Below are positions 1 to 10,095 of a DNA stretch of 21,257 nt, piece after piece. Source of the DNA: Isotricha intestinalis (lineage: Eukaryota; Ciliophora; Litostomatea; Vestibuliferida; Isotrichidae); assembly GCA_023807065.1 (NCBI GenBank), contig JAJJLU010003991.1:1-21257 (forward strand), in the 5' to 3' direction. The notes under the pieces were generated by a model. The model did no database searches, was not told the DNA's origin, and saw only the letters and a program-made list of their open reading frames with translations. The number at the start of each line of letters is the position of its first letter. Position 1 is the stretch's first letter. A program made the translations under genes and the position numbers.

Positions 1-921
1 GGTTCAGAAAGAATTATAAAAAAATTATTAATGAGAGGAGCTGATAAAGAAATTAAAGATGAAAATGGAAAAAAATGCATTGATTTAGCTATTGAAAATA
101 ATAATATTGAAATTATCAATTTATTACAAAATCAAAATTGTTTTTCTAGAAATTTTTGTGGAAAAATTGAATATGGAAATTTAAGAGGAATTAGATATGA
201 TTATTCTTTAATTTATTCTTTTTTAATTTATATTATTTTTATACTTATTTTTGTTATTAGAATTAGTTTTTCTTTTAAAAAAATTAGTGATGATTTTTCA
301 AAGGATAATATATTAATTATTGGAATTGTATTTTTTATTCTTTCTATTTTAAGTTTTTTCTTTTCTTTAAGTTTTACAATGTATTTCCTTTGTTGTCAAA
401 AGAAAAAAAAGAAAAAAAATTATCAAAAAAAATCTTTAATAACTTTATTTGAAGAAAATCCAAATTTAAATATATGTGTAAAATGTAAAAGAGTAATGAA
501 AAATGAAACAGTACATTGTTTAGTTTGTGGTATATGTATTGATAAATGGGATCATCATTGTTTTTGGTTAAATACTTGTATTCATAAAGAAACTAAACAA
601 AAATTTCTATTATTTTATGCTAGTATTATATCAACTTTAATCTTTAATACATTATTTGGAATTGATTTAATTTTTTTTTCTTTTAAAAAACATGGAATTC
701 CACAACAATTTTTTGGGAAATTTAAAATTATTGATCAAGATCAATTATTTAAAATCATGAGTATTTTGTATACTATTATTTTTTGCTTTCCATTATTAAT
801 GAATATTATTATTCCTTCTTGTTCTAAAGGAAAATCAAAACAAAAAATAGAAGAAACAAATTTATCCGATTTTGAAACAAGATTTTTAAATCCATCAACT
901 GATTCAATAGATTCTATATAA
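1..921 (+). CDS. Ankyrin-repeat DHHC palmitoyltransferase, 3' part
   Basis: This is the C-terminal part of a protein S-acyltransferase that attaches palmitate to cysteines of target proteins from an internal membrane. The frame is open from base 1, so the true start lies outside the window; the ATG at base 31 is inside an ankyrin repeat (GADKEIKDENGKKCIDLA). Counting that Met as 1, hydrophobic segments lie near 58-80, 93-120, 191-217 and 240-261, the usual four. The cysteine-rich domain at about 149-183 keeps the full ligand pattern C-x2-C-x9-H-C-x2-C-x2-C-x4-DHHC-x5-C, with DHHC at 174-177 (bases 550-561). The residue after DHHC is Phe rather than the common Pro, as in some ankyrin-type (Akr1/HIP14-like) members. 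A lysine-rich loop precedes the domain. The domain order ankyrin, two membrane spans, DHHC, two spans supports the HIP14/Akr1 class. The substrate is unknown. Confidence 0.9.
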   Translation, partial: GSERIIKKLLMRGADKEIKDENGKKCIDLAIENNNIEIINLLQNQNCFSRNFCGKIEYGNLRGIRYDYSLIYSFLIYIIFILIFVIRISFSFKKISDDFSKDNILIIGIVFFILSILSFFFSLSFTMYFLCCQKKKKKKNYQKKSLITLFEENPNLNICVKCKRVMKNETVHCLVCGICIDKWDHHCFWLNTCIHKETKQKFLLFYASIISTLIFNTLFGIDLIFFSFKKHGIPQQFFGKFKIIDQDQLFKIMSILYTIIFCFPLLMNIIIPSCSKGKSKQKIEETNLSDFETRFLNPSTDSIDSI

Positions 922-969
922 TTATAATAAATAGAAAAATATTATTTATAATATATAATTATAATAAAT
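915..969. repeat. 18-base direct repeat around a stop codon
   Basis: TATATAATTATAATAAAT occurs at 915-932, where it includes the TAA stop of the palmitoyltransferase gene, and again exactly at 952-969. The copies are 37 bases apart start to start. Both contain AATAAA-like sequence, so they could bear on 3'-end formation, but low complexity makes chance plausible. Confidence 0.45.
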
Positions 970-1028
970 TATACAATTCTAAAAAAAATTTTTCAAAAAA
1001 AAAAAAATAATTATATATATAAAAAAAA

Positions 1029-1877
1029 ATGAGTAAAAAAGGAATTCAAATAGATCAAACTTCAAACACACAAGAAATAGACTATGATGAATTATCACAA
1101 GAAATATTTACAGAACAAAATCGTGTAAGAGTAGATCCCTCATCATACATAGAAAAATTAGAAAGAGCTAAGAATTTTTTTCGTGATAAAATATTTCGTC
1201 ATCCAGCAGAAATTCCAATAGAAACATACGAGGGAGTAGAAGGAATAACAAACGCAATAGAATTTTTAAAAAATCAAGAATCACTTCCTGAATTACAATA
1301 TTCAGAAGAATTAAGTAAAGCAGCAAAAGATCATGCAAATGATATTGGTTCTAAAGGACTTTCATCACATGAAGGAAGTGATGGAAATGGGATTTGTGAA
1401 AGAGTTGAAAAATATATTGAATGGGATGGTGCTATTGCTGAAAATTTAGATTTTTGTTATAAATTCGCTGAAAATATTGTAATGAATTTAATAATTGATG
1501 ATGGAAGTAAAGAAAAACACCAAAGAAGTCATTTATTTAATAAAGATTTTAATTTTTGTGGTGTTGGTTGTGATAAACATAAAAGCTTTAAAATATGTTC
1601 TGTTATTGTTTATGCTAAAGGTTTACATGCTATTGGTGATGAACCACCTGATGTTGTTAATTCTGTTCAGGATTATATTGAAAAAACTATGGGAAAAGAA
1701 AAAAAAATCAATAATGCTTTTCAAAATGATGATCCTGATGCTCCTGATAATACTATTAGTGTAAAAATTGTTAAATTAAAAAAAACTATTAATGGAAAAG
1801 AAAGAAATATTACAAGAAAAATTTATGTTCTTAATGATGGTAAACAACATATTGTTGAAATTGAAGATAAAGAATAA
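1029..1877 (+). CDS. CAP (SCP/PR-1) domain protein without signal peptide
   Basis: A 282-residue CAP-superfamily protein. The CAP fold spans roughly residues 22-202: NRVRVDPSSYIEKL helix, ELQYSEELSKAAKDHANDIG helix, SSHEGSDG, ICERVEKY, AENLDF, then IIDDGSKEKHQRSHLF and CGVGCDKH. Likely cavity residues are His114, Glu124 and Glu139. The fourth position, a His in typical members, appears to be Gln165 with His164 beside it. Most CAP proteins are secreted, but this one starts with a polar stretch and has no signal peptide or membrane segment, so it is probably cytosolic. Residues 203-282 are a charged linker and a short beta-rich tail (ITRKIYVLNDGKQHIVEIED). The ATG follows an A-run 107 bases after the upstream stop. 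CAP proteins bind sterols or lipids in several families; the role here is unknown. Confidence 0.85.
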   Translation: MSKKGIQIDQTSNTQEIDYDELSQEIFTEQNRVRVDPSSYIEKLERAKNFFRDKIFRHPAEIPIETYEGVEGITNAIEFLKNQESLPELQYSEELSKAAKDHANDIGSKGLSSHEGSDGNGICERVEKYIEWDGAIAENLDFCYKFAENIVMNLIIDDGSKEKHQRSHLFNKDFNFCGVGCDKHKSFKICSVIVYAKGLHAIGDEPPDVVNSVQDYIEKTMGKEKKINNAFQNDDPDAPDNTISVKIVKLKKTINGKERNITRKIYVLNDGKQHIVEIEDKE

Positions 1878-2057
1878 ATTATCATGAAAAAAATAAGTTT
1901 TTTTTTTATTTAATAATTTGAATTTTTATTTTTTTTTAAAGAAATTGAAAATTTAATTTTTAAATTTTACACGTGTTAACATTTTTCTAATAATTAATAT
2001 CTTAATTATTAAAAATATTTTTAAAATTAAATTTTAATAAATATATATTTAAAAATA

Positions 2058-5000
2058 ATGGAAACTCAAAAAGAGAAAAAAGAGAATTCAAATTTATTAA
2101 TATTCCCATGTCCAATAGAAAAACATTTAGAATACTTTATATCAGCATCAACAATAAATTCTAAAGAATCATATTTATCAATATATAAATTCTTAACACA
2201 ATCAAAAGAAAATTTAATTAAAATAATAAAAAAAATTCCAATCACTGAAAAATTTACATCAATATCATGGACATCATTTAAAAATGAAACAGAAGAAAAT
2301 TCATTTGGAATTGTAATAGGAGGTCATTTAGATGGAAAAATAACATTATGGAATATTAAAACAATATTAGAAGATTCAAATGAAAATCCAGAAGAAAATT
2401 TAGGTTTAATTTATAATGAAAAATTATTAGAAAATACAATAAATGTAATTTCAGTAAATAATGAGAAAAATAATTTATTTGGTGTTGGAACAAATAAAAT
2501 GTCAATAATATCAATTGATGAAAAATTAACTTGTTCTATAATATTAGATTGTGAAATTCCAAATGAAAAAAATGAAGAATTTATAAGTATTGATTGGAAT
2601 CCAAAAGTAAATTATATTTTAGCTTCAGGAACAAATAAAGGAATGACTTATATTTTTGATATGAAAAAAAAAAATTTATTTCTTTCTATTTCAGAACAAT
2701 CAATTTTAAATGAAAATAATATTTTAAATACTAATATTATTTGGTATAATGATGGTGCTCAAATTATTATTTCTTATGAAGAAAATGAATATAATTATAT
2801 GTTACAATATCATATGAAACAACCAAAAATTCCTTGTGCTATGTTTCAAAATGGACATAATGGTTCTATTATATTTTTTCATAAAAATAACTTTGATAAA
2901 AATTTTTTGTTAACTTTAGGTAATGATAATTTTGTCGTTTGTTGGAATTTAAAAACCAAAAAAATTGTTAATAAAATTCAATTAAAATGTAATTCTAATC
3001 AAATTTTTTGGTGTGGAAATATAAAAGATTGTTTTATTTATTTAGGTAATGATAATAATTTTTATTATGATAGAATTAATTTTACAAATAATGATTTAAG
3101 TGAAAATTGCAATAATATTCCTAATTGGATGATTCCTAATTGTGGTTGTTGTTTTTCTTTTGATGATAAATTATATAAATTTTCAAAAGAAGAATTAAAT
3201 ATAATTACAATTTCAAAATTAAAAAGAAATGAAAAATTAAATGAAAATATTAAGAATTTTTCAGAGAAAATAGAAAAAAATGATTCATTAATATCAATTA
3301 TAGAAGAAAAGATAAATAATAATTTAAAAGATCAAAAGCATACAAATAAATCATTATTTTATTCAATATTAAAGGGAAAAATATTAGAAGATGAAAATTA
3401 TATTTTTAAAGAAATGGGACTTGATAAAGAAAAATTAATAAATGAAATAGATAAAGTTTTAGGAAAAAAAAAGCAAAAAGAAAAAAAACATCAATCATAC
3501 ATTCCAATAGTAGAAGAAGATGAAAATGAGAATGTTGAATTAATATTTAATGAAGAGCCAATTCAAAGTAAAAAACCAATAATTAAAAATGAGAAAGAAA
3601 GTGAAGAAGAAAAAATAATAAATGAAAATTATCAAAGAAATATTAATTGGAATGTTGGAAATGAAAAGTTAATAAAAAATAGTTTATTATTAGGAGAAAT
3701 TGAAAGTGCTGTTGAATTATTATTTAAAAGTGAAAGATATTCAGAAGCTTTAATTATTGCTTCTTTAGATAATGAATTATTTAATAAAGTTAAAGAAAAT
3801 TATTTTAAAGTTAATAATGATTTGTTTATTCAAAAATTTTTCCCTGCTATTATTAATAAAGATATTAATATGTTACTTGATTATAACTTAAGTGAATGGA
3901 AAGAGTTTTTATTATATGCTAAAAATTCTTTCCAAAAAAATGATTTTCAAAATTTTTCTGAAAAATTAGGGGATAAATTATATTTATTTCATAAAAAAGA
4001 TATTTATCCTTCTTTAATTTGTTATGTTTTAGCTAATAAATTTGAAAAAATTATTAATTTATTATGTGATAATTATTTCAAAGAAAATGAAAGAGTTCAT
4101 GATAAAGATGAATTATTAATTAATGTTTATGAAGATCTTATGATTATATATAAAATATTAAATGGTAATTTAAACTCAAACGAAAATTTAAAAAAAATAA
4201 TTTATGATTATTGCTTACTTTTAATTAGAGAAGGATTAAAAGTTGAAGCTGCAAAAAATTTAAATTACCTTAGAAAAGATAACAATAAAGAAATTGAAGA
4301 ATTATATAATAGATTATATTATAATTGTGAAGAAGAAATTGGAAAATCATTTTCCAAACCCAAAATTATTTCATCGAATATAATAGTAATTAATAAAAAG
4401 AAAAAAAACATTCAAAAACAAGAAAAGAAAAATATATTAGAGAAAGAAGTTGAAGAAATTTTTAATAATGATGATGATAATAATGAAAATAAAAATAAAA
4501 ATGAAAATAATATATTTAAAAATAAAGAAATTAAAAAACAAAATCCAATCCATCATCCTCCGAAAATAATAAAAAGACCAATTCAAAATGAAGAAAATAC
4601 AGAAATACAAAAAGAAGAAATTGAAAAAAAAAATATAATAAAAAATCCATCATTAAAAAAAGAAATAAAAAAAGAAGAAACAGAAATAAAAAAAACACCT
4701 TTTGAAAATCAAATTATGAAACCAAAAGTTTTTAATCCAAATAATTTTAAAAATGTAAATTCAAATAATAATGAAGAAGAAGAAGAAGAAAAAGAATATG
4801 AAAAAAATGATGAAATATTTAATTTTGGAAATGAAATTTTTTCCCAAAGAATGACAAAACCACCTTTAATAAAATCTCAGAATAAAAATATGATTAATCA
4901 AAAAAAGATTAATAATAATTCTCAGAATAATTTTAAGAATGAAACTTTAAATCAAAATAATAATAATGAATTAGAAAATGATAATGAAGATGATAATAAT

Positions 5001-5372
5001 AATTCTAAAAAAGGAATATCACCTTTTCAAAATATTAATCAAAATATAAAAGAAAATATTCCAATGAATAATGATGAAGAAAACATTTATAATTATTTTA
5101 ATAATTATTCTTATATTTATAGTAATGTTTATCATGAAGAAAGTAAAAGAAAAGATTTTAATAATAAATTAATTGTTTTATTATATAAATTAGAAAATCA
5201 TGAATTGAAAGTTAATGTATTAACTTTATTACAAGAGTTTATTAAGTTAAATAATAATAATAATATTCCTGCTTTAAAAAAACTATATTTAAAAATTCAA
5301 TCTTGTGAATGGGATAAAAATAAAAGTTGGATGCCTTTACTTGAAAGAATAATTAATATGAAAAGACATTAA
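2058..5372 (+). CDS. SEC31: SEC31, COPII outer-coat subunit
   Basis: A 1104-residue homologue of SEC31, which forms the outer COPII cage with SEC13 on ER-exit vesicles. Residues about 40-345 form a WD40 propeller with the SEC31 order: ISWTSFKNE, GGHLDGKITLWN, FISIDWNPKVNYILASG, then TLGNDNFVVCWNLKTKK near the end. Residues about 535-757 match the ACE1 alpha-solenoid, beginning LLLGEIESAVELLFKSERY and SEALIIA, close to the equivalent segment in animal SEC31. A low-complexity K/N/E-rich linker (about 785-1000) replaces the proline-rich linker of animals and yeast; it has only isolated PP pairs. The C-terminal 100 residues form a helical domain of the SRA1/SEC31 type ending in a Trp-containing segment (SCEWDKNKSWMPLLERI). 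Length is close to the usual 1100-1300. It converges on VPS8 across 126 bases. Assignment rests on the combination of WD40, ACE1 and C-terminal domain. Confidence 0.88.
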   Translation: METQKEKKENSNLLIFPCPIEKHLEYFISASTINSKESYLSIYKFLTQSKENLIKIIKKIPITEKFTSISWTSFKNETEENSFGIVIGGHLDGKITLWNIKTILEDSNENPEENLGLIYNEKLLENTINVISVNNEKNNLFGVGTNKMSIISIDEKLTCSIILDCEIPNEKNEEFISIDWNPKVNYILASGTNKGMTYIFDMKKKNLFLSISEQSILNENNILNTNIIWYNDGAQIIISYEENEYNYMLQYHMKQPKIPCAMFQNGHNGSIIFFHKNNFDKNFLLTLGNDNFVVCWNLKTKKIVNKIQLKCNSNQIFWCGNIKDCFIYLGNDNNFYYDRINFTNNDLSENCNNIPNWMIPNCGCCFSFDDKLYKFSKEELNIITISKLKRNEKLNENIKNFSEKIEKNDSLISIIEEKINNNLKDQKHTNKSLFYSILKGKILEDENYIFKEMGLDKEKLINEIDKVLGKKKQKEKKHQSYIPIVEEDENENVELIFNEEPIQSKKPIIKNEKESEEEKIINENYQRNINWNVGNEKLIKNSLLLGEIESAVELLFKSERYSEALIIASLDNELFNKVKENYFKVNNDLFIQKFFPAIINKDINMLLDYNLSEWKEFLLYAKNSFQKNDFQNFSEKLGDKLYLFHKKDIYPSLICYVLANKFEKIINLLCDNYFKENERVHDKDELLINVYEDLMIIYKILNGNLNSNENLKKIIYDYCLLLIREGLKVEAAKNLNYLRKDNNKEIEELYNRLYYNCEEEIGKSFSKPKIISSNIIVINKKKKNIQKQEKKNILEKEVEEIFNNDDDNNENKNKNENNIFKNKEIKKQNPIHHPPKIIKRPIQNEENTEIQKEEIEKKNIIKNPSLKKEIKKEETEIKKTPFENQIMKPKVFNPNNFKNVNSNNNEEEEEEKEYEKNDEIFNFGNEIFSQRMTKPPLIKSQNKNMINQKKINNNSQNNFKNETLNQNNNNELENDNEDDNNNSKKGISPFQNINQNIKENIPMNNDEENIYNYFNNYSYIYSNVYHEESKRKDFNNKLIVLLYKLENHELKVNVLTLLQEFIKLNNNNNIPALKKLYLKIQSCEWDKNKSWMPLLERIINMKRH

Positions 5373-5498
5373 TAATGTATTCTTTTAACAAAATAATATA
5401 TATTATTAAATAAAAAAATAAATTTGGTATTTAATTTTATTTTCTTTCCATAAAATTTAAATTAAATATTATATTTTATTAATTGAATAATAATTTAT

Positions 5499-8400
5499 TT
5501 AATCAAATATAGATAAAGTATCATAAAGAAATTTATCAATAGTTTTTAATTCATAAGTTAATTTATTTTCTCGATTATTTGAAATATTATTGTTATCTAA
5601 ATTATTATTATTACTTTCAAAATCTCTCATAAATTTCTTAACATCTTTTTCAGTCACTTTTTTAACTTTATGATTAATATCTCTATAAGTTGTAATAGAA
5701 GATTCAATATCTTTTTTTCTACAAATTGGACAAGAAAAAATATTATTATCCATTATACAACACATTAAATGTAATTTATGACCACATTTAAATAAAATTA
5801 CTATATTATTTTCCTCAAATTTATTTTCACATTCATCACAATATTTAACTTGGTAAAAAGTTCCTTCTGCAGTTAAATGATAAAATAGTTTTAATTCTCC
5901 ATTAACTCTAATTGATATTAAATTTCTAACTAATTCAAATATTTTACTAAAATTAGTATAACCTTCTAACATTTGCATTAAAATAGGTTTAAATTCTTTA
6001 AATTCAACTTCTTTATTATTTATAGTAACATATTCAACAATTTTTTTAATCCCAACATAAATATACATTTTTTCAAAAACCTTTTGAATATCATCAATAA
6101 TAATTTTATCTAAATTTTTTAAATTAATTTCTTTAATATCATCAATATTAATTTTTTTAACTTTATTTCTATATTCATAACATAATTTAACTAAACCAAA
6201 CCACATATTTTCATTTTCTTGTTCTTCACTATGAGCATTTTCACAAATAAAAATAGAACGATCTAAATTAGAATCATGTTTAATAGTTAAATTATTTAAA
6301 ATTTGTAAATTATTATCTTTAAAACATTTAATTAATTCTTCATAATCATTACTTAATTCTTTATTGGATAATTCTAAAGCTTCTTTAATATTATCTTGTC
6401 TTAAATATAAAAATATTGCAGCATCATTTACATTATTTTCAATACATTTATCTAAACATTCATCTGGATATGAAGCTCTTTCTTTTAAGTTTTTTAATAT
6501 TTCATTTTTTCTTCCACATTCACATAATAAATCTATGTGTCTTAATAATAATGAATTATATATTAATATTTCTTCATCTTCTGTTGGTAAATTATTATCT
6601 TTGTAATTTAATAATACTCTTTCTATGTAATTTAATTCTATTGTTTTCTCTTCTTTTAATTTTTCTATTACTTTTATGTGATTGTTATCAAAAAATTTTT
6701 CTATTATATCTAAAAATTTATCTATGTCTAATTTTGCAAGATTTATAAATCTTTTATATATTTCCATTTTGAATTCTTTGTATTTTTGGAAATTTTCTTT
6801 TTTCAATTTTTTCAATACTTCATTTATAAAATTAAATGTTATTTCTATTTTATCTGTATCATTATATTCATTTAAAAATGTATCTAAACATATTATATAT
6901 CTTTCTAACAATTCTAAGAGATTTATTTTTACTATTATAAAAGATGTATTTTCTGTTGATTCTAATAATTCTTCTAATTCATTTTTTTTCAAATTTTTTT
7001 TATTGTTTATCATATCATTTAAAATAGATGATAATCTTTTAATTTCCTCTTTATTTAAATCTTTCTTTCTAAAACCGAAATTATCTTTTGAATTTTTTAA
7101 TTCTTCAATTCTACTTTCAGAAGATAAAATATATTTTGATGTTTCCATTATAATTTCATTAGATAATTTTTCTAACTTTATTGAAATATTTGAAATAAAT
7201 TCATATAAATCATTTAAAACTAAAATATTATTTATTTCCTTTGCTCTATCAATGATAATATCAATTGTTAAAAGTAAACTTGCATGATCAACTTCTTTTT
7301 CTTTATAAATTATTCCTTCAAATAATTTTTTGTCATATTCTATTAATTTAATTGTATTCAATGAATCTTCTTTTATAAATAATTGAGTTAAAATTTCAAA
7401 AAAAGAAAGAGAATCAAATTTTAATAATTCATCTAATATTTCTTTTTTTAAAACCCATAAAAAAATTCTTTGAATAATATAATCATATTTTTCTTTTTCA
7501 ATTAATTGTTCAGTGATAAATTTTTTTCCTTCAATGCATAAATTAATGTACCATAATAATTTATGTCCAATATATTGTTTACTATTTTCTAATTCAAAAA
7601 TAGGAATTTTTTCTAAACATTCTTCATAAGAAATAAATTTATCTTCTTCAATTAATTTCGCTTTTTTATACATATCATAAATTTTTAAAATACCTTCAAA
7701 ATAATTTTCTTCTTTATTATTCATATAAATATATATTAAAGGTGTGATTAAAGTATACTCAATACATTTATTTATAATTTCAACATGATCAATTGAATTA
7801 ATATCTAAATTAATTAGAATTTGAGATAAAATATGAAATCTCTTATTTTCAATATATAACTGAACAATTGTATTTACAGTTTGAAAATCTAAATTTTTGT
7901 TTTTTAATTTCCCAAATAAAATAAAAGGTTCTAAATTTTCAATAAAATTTTTTCCAAATCCTCGATTAGTAAAAATTGGTTGAATTTGATTAAGTAAATA
8001 ATCTAATTCATTAATTTCAATACAAAACTCAATACAAATTATCATACATTTATTAATATTATCATAATCAGAAATATTATCATTTATAGCAGAATTAGTA
8101 CTCATAACAACATATTGTAAAATAGAAGCTTTTAAAATATAAGAAACTCTAACTTTTCTTTCTTTTTCATCAATAGGAATATCAGCAAGAGTAATATTTT
8201 GCCCATTAAAAATATCTAAACCTAAAACTAAAATATCCATCCATTCTCCTTTTTGTTGTAAATTATTTAAACATTGTTCCCAATTTAATAATTTACCATA
8301 ATAAAAACTTTTTGATGATAAAAGATATAATGTTTTCATTTGAGTTATTATTAAATTATTATATGTTGGTAATAACATTTTATGATCTTTATCTGTTGTA

Positions 8401-9977
8401 TCAGGAATAATTGATTGAAATAATATATTTTGATCTAATGTTATTTCTTCTTCTAATTCTGGTTTATGGTTTACATTTAATTGTGCAATCGGAATTGAAT
8501 TTTCATTATATTTTAATTTTCCAGGAGTTAATAAACCAGAATTAATAACCTTTAATTTTTTATACATATCAAAAATATATATAATTGAATTAGATAAAAA
8601 TCCCATTCTCAAAATATTATTATTATTAATATAATGACCAACTAAAATTAATTCTTGAGGACCTTTATTATCAAATTTCATAACATAAATATAAATGATT
8701 TTTTCCCAAGAAATAGAAACTAATCTATAAATTTTATTAATTTCAATATCATTTTCACTTGCAATAGGATTAGGATCAATTTCATTATTATTATTCTCAT
8801 ACAATTTTAAAATATCAGAAGGAACATTTCTAGGAATATAACCTAATCCAAAAGCAACATCAGGAATAAAACATTTTTTTAAATAAGAAGGTTTTTTAAA
8901 TTCATATAATTTTTTTAAATCAGGTTCAATTTGATAAATTAAAACATATTGTGTACAACCTAAAGCAACAATTTCACAATTATTTGCAACAATAAAAGGA
9001 TATTTTTTTTTTTCTTCATTACTAAATTTAAGAACATCAATTAAAAAGAAAGGTAATTTATATTGTAAAATAGTAACAACATCAATACTAAGAGTAAAAA
9101 AAAAAGTGTCAGAAAGAGTAATTCTATTAACAAATCCATTAATATCACTAGATAAAAATTCCCAAATTCCATTTTCAACATGTAAAAATTTAATAGCTAA
9201 AATACACTTTCCATTATGTTCTTCTTTTAATAATTTTTTACATTTTCCATTTGATAAATCCCAAAGAGAAATAAATCCATTACTATAACCACTAATTAAG
9301 AATGATAATTTATCTGAAACATCCATACAAATCACTTTTTTATCATTTGAATTTTGAATTTCAGAATTTATTAATGATTTATATTCAAAACCTTTTTCAC
9401 AAGAATACATTTTTATTTTTCCTATATTATTACCTGTAAATATTATATCTTCTTTTGATGTTATTGATGTTATTACATTTCCATCTTTGAAAAATCGAGA
9501 TGATAATGTTGTTTTTGGTAAAAATTGAATAACTTCTAATTTTTTTTGAGTTGTTTGATTTTTATAAATTTGTAATTGAAATATTTTCTCGTTTTTTTCT
9601 ATCTTTGATTCTATATATTCTGTTTCCATATAATTTATAAAATCTATTGGATTTTTACATTCAATTATTTTTGAATTTTTTTTTTCTTCTTCTTCTTTTT
9701 TTTCTTCTAAATTTTCTGGTTTTGCATTTAAAATATTATTTAAATTATCTAAATCACTTAAATTTATTTTATTTATTTCTTTTAATTGTTCTTCATTTGT
9801 TTGAAGGAAATCTAAATTATTATTTGATATTGAATTATCAGTTTTTCCATAAATTAAATCTTCTGTTTCTTTTAAAATTTCATCAGCATTTATATCTGTG
9901 TTTGTTACTAGACCTTGGGGGATTGAATTTAATATTGCATCAACATCACTCAAATTATAATTCTCATTCTCATCCAT
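5499..9977 (-). CDS. VPS8: VPS8, CORVET tethering-complex subunit with RING-H2
   Basis: A 1492-residue homologue of VPS8, the Rab5-binding subunit of the CORVET complex that tethers early endosomes. Residues 1-100 are acidic, with LSDVDAILNSIP-like motifs as in other VPS8 N-termini. Residues about 150-480 form a divergent WD40 propeller, including SGYSNGFISLWDLSNGK and the VPS8-type strand FLSSDINGFVNRITLSD. The middle 800 residues are a helical solenoid, with GEWMDILVLGLDIFNGQ at its start. A RING-H2 finger sits at 1380-1419 (bases 5721-5840) with complete ligands C-x2-C-x14-C-x-H-x2-H-x2-C-x9-C-x2-C. A charged tail of about 70 residues follows. VPS41 and VPS11/VPS18 share the general WD40-solenoid-RING plan; the N-terminal acidic region and the propeller strands favour VPS8. 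It diverges from VTA1 over 118 bases. No frame break occurs in 4.5 kb. Confidence 0.85.
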   Translation of the reverse strand: MDENENYNLSDVDAILNSIPQGLVTNTDINADEILKETEDLIYGKTDNSISNNNLDFLQTNEEQLKEINKINLSDLDNLNNILNAKPENLEEKKEEEEKKNSKIIECKNPIDFINYMETEYIESKIEKNEKIFQLQIYKNQTTQKKLEVIQFLPKTTLSSRFFKDGNVITSITSKEDIIFTGNNIGKIKMYSCEKGFEYKSLINSEIQNSNDKKVICMDVSDKLSFLISGYSNGFISLWDLSNGKCKKLLKEEHNGKCILAIKFLHVENGIWEFLSSDINGFVNRITLSDTFFFTLSIDVVTILQYKLPFFLIDVLKFSNEEKKKYPFIVANNCEIVALGCTQYVLIYQIEPDLKKLYEFKKPSYLKKCFIPDVAFGLGYIPRNVPSDILKLYENNNNEIDPNPIASENDIEINKIYRLVSISWEKIIYIYVMKFDNKGPQELILVGHYINNNNILRMGFLSNSIIYIFDMYKKLKVINSGLLTPGKLKYNENSIPIAQLNVNHKPELEEEITLDQNILFQSIIPDTTDKDHKMLLPTYNNLIITQMKTLYLLSSKSFYYGKLLNWEQCLNNLQQKGEWMDILVLGLDIFNGQNITLADIPIDEKERKVRVSYILKASILQYVVMSTNSAINDNISDYDNINKCMIICIEFCIEINELDYLLNQIQPIFTNRGFGKNFIENLEPFILFGKLKNKNLDFQTVNTIVQLYIENKRFHILSQILINLDINSIDHVEIINKCIEYTLITPLIYIYMNNKEENYFEGILKIYDMYKKAKLIEEDKFISYEECLEKIPIFELENSKQYIGHKLLWYINLCIEGKKFITEQLIEKEKYDYIIQRIFLWVLKKEILDELLKFDSLSFFEILTQLFIKEDSLNTIKLIEYDKKLFEGIIYKEKEVDHASLLLTIDIIIDRAKEINNILVLNDLYEFISNISIKLEKLSNEIIMETSKYILSSESRIEELKNSKDNFGFRKKDLNKEEIKRLSSILNDMINNKKNLKKNELEELLESTENTSFIIVKINLLELLERYIICLDTFLNEYNDTDKIEITFNFINEVLKKLKKENFQKYKEFKMEIYKRFINLAKLDIDKFLDIIEKFFDNNHIKVIEKLKEEKTIELNYIERVLLNYKDNNLPTEDEEILIYNSLLLRHIDLLCECGRKNEILKNLKERASYPDECLDKCIENNVNDAAIFLYLRQDNIKEALELSNKELSNDYEELIKCFKDNNLQILNNLTIKHDSNLDRSIFICENAHSEEQENENMWFGLVKLCYEYRNKVKKINIDDIKEINLKNLDKIIIDDIQKVFEKMYIYVGIKKIVEYVTINNKEVEFKEFKPILMQMLEGYTNFSKIFELVRNLISIRVNGELKLFYHLTAEGTFYQVKYCDECENKFEENNIVILFKCGHKLHLMCCIMDNNIFSCPICRKKDIESSITTYRDINHKVKKVTEKDVKKFMRDFESNNNNLDNNNISNNRENKLTYELKTIDKFLYDTLSIFD

Positions 9978-10095
9978 ATTATATTTTTATATGGAATTAT
10001 CTTTTATTTATTGGTTTTAAATTTTTATTAAATTTTGAATTTTATTTTTTTTAATTTTTTAAGATATCTATTATATTTTTCATTTGTATTTAATA
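9978..10095. promoter_or_regulatory. Short divergent spacer between VPS8 and VTA1
   Basis: The 118 bases between the VPS8 start (minus) and the VTA1 ATG (plus) must hold both 5' leaders and both promoters unless transcription starts inside a neighbouring gene. The sequence is almost entirely A/T with T-runs on the plus strand. The only distinct short element is ATTGG near 10010-10014, which is CCAAT on the minus strand; it could be chance. No TATA box can be picked out in such AT-rich DNA. Confidence 0.4.

Noticed and set aside
1495..1764. Second plus-strand frame inside the CAP gene
   Set aside because: Out-of-frame overlap with the CAP domain; low-complexity Leu/Ile/Met/Lys sequence.
6364..7287. 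Plus-strand open frames opposite the VPS8 gene
   Set aside because: They are antisense to a strongly supported gene and read as hydrophobic F/L/I/S-rich sequence, the expected complement of K/N/E-rich coding DNA.
9106..10054. Plus-strand open frames opposite the VPS8 5' region
   Set aside because: Same antisense artefact; composition is Leu/Phe-rich with no domain.
10084..10095. TTG start four codons upstream of the VTA1 ATG
   Set aside because: A nuclear eukaryotic gene should use ATG; nothing in the four extra codons suggests coding.
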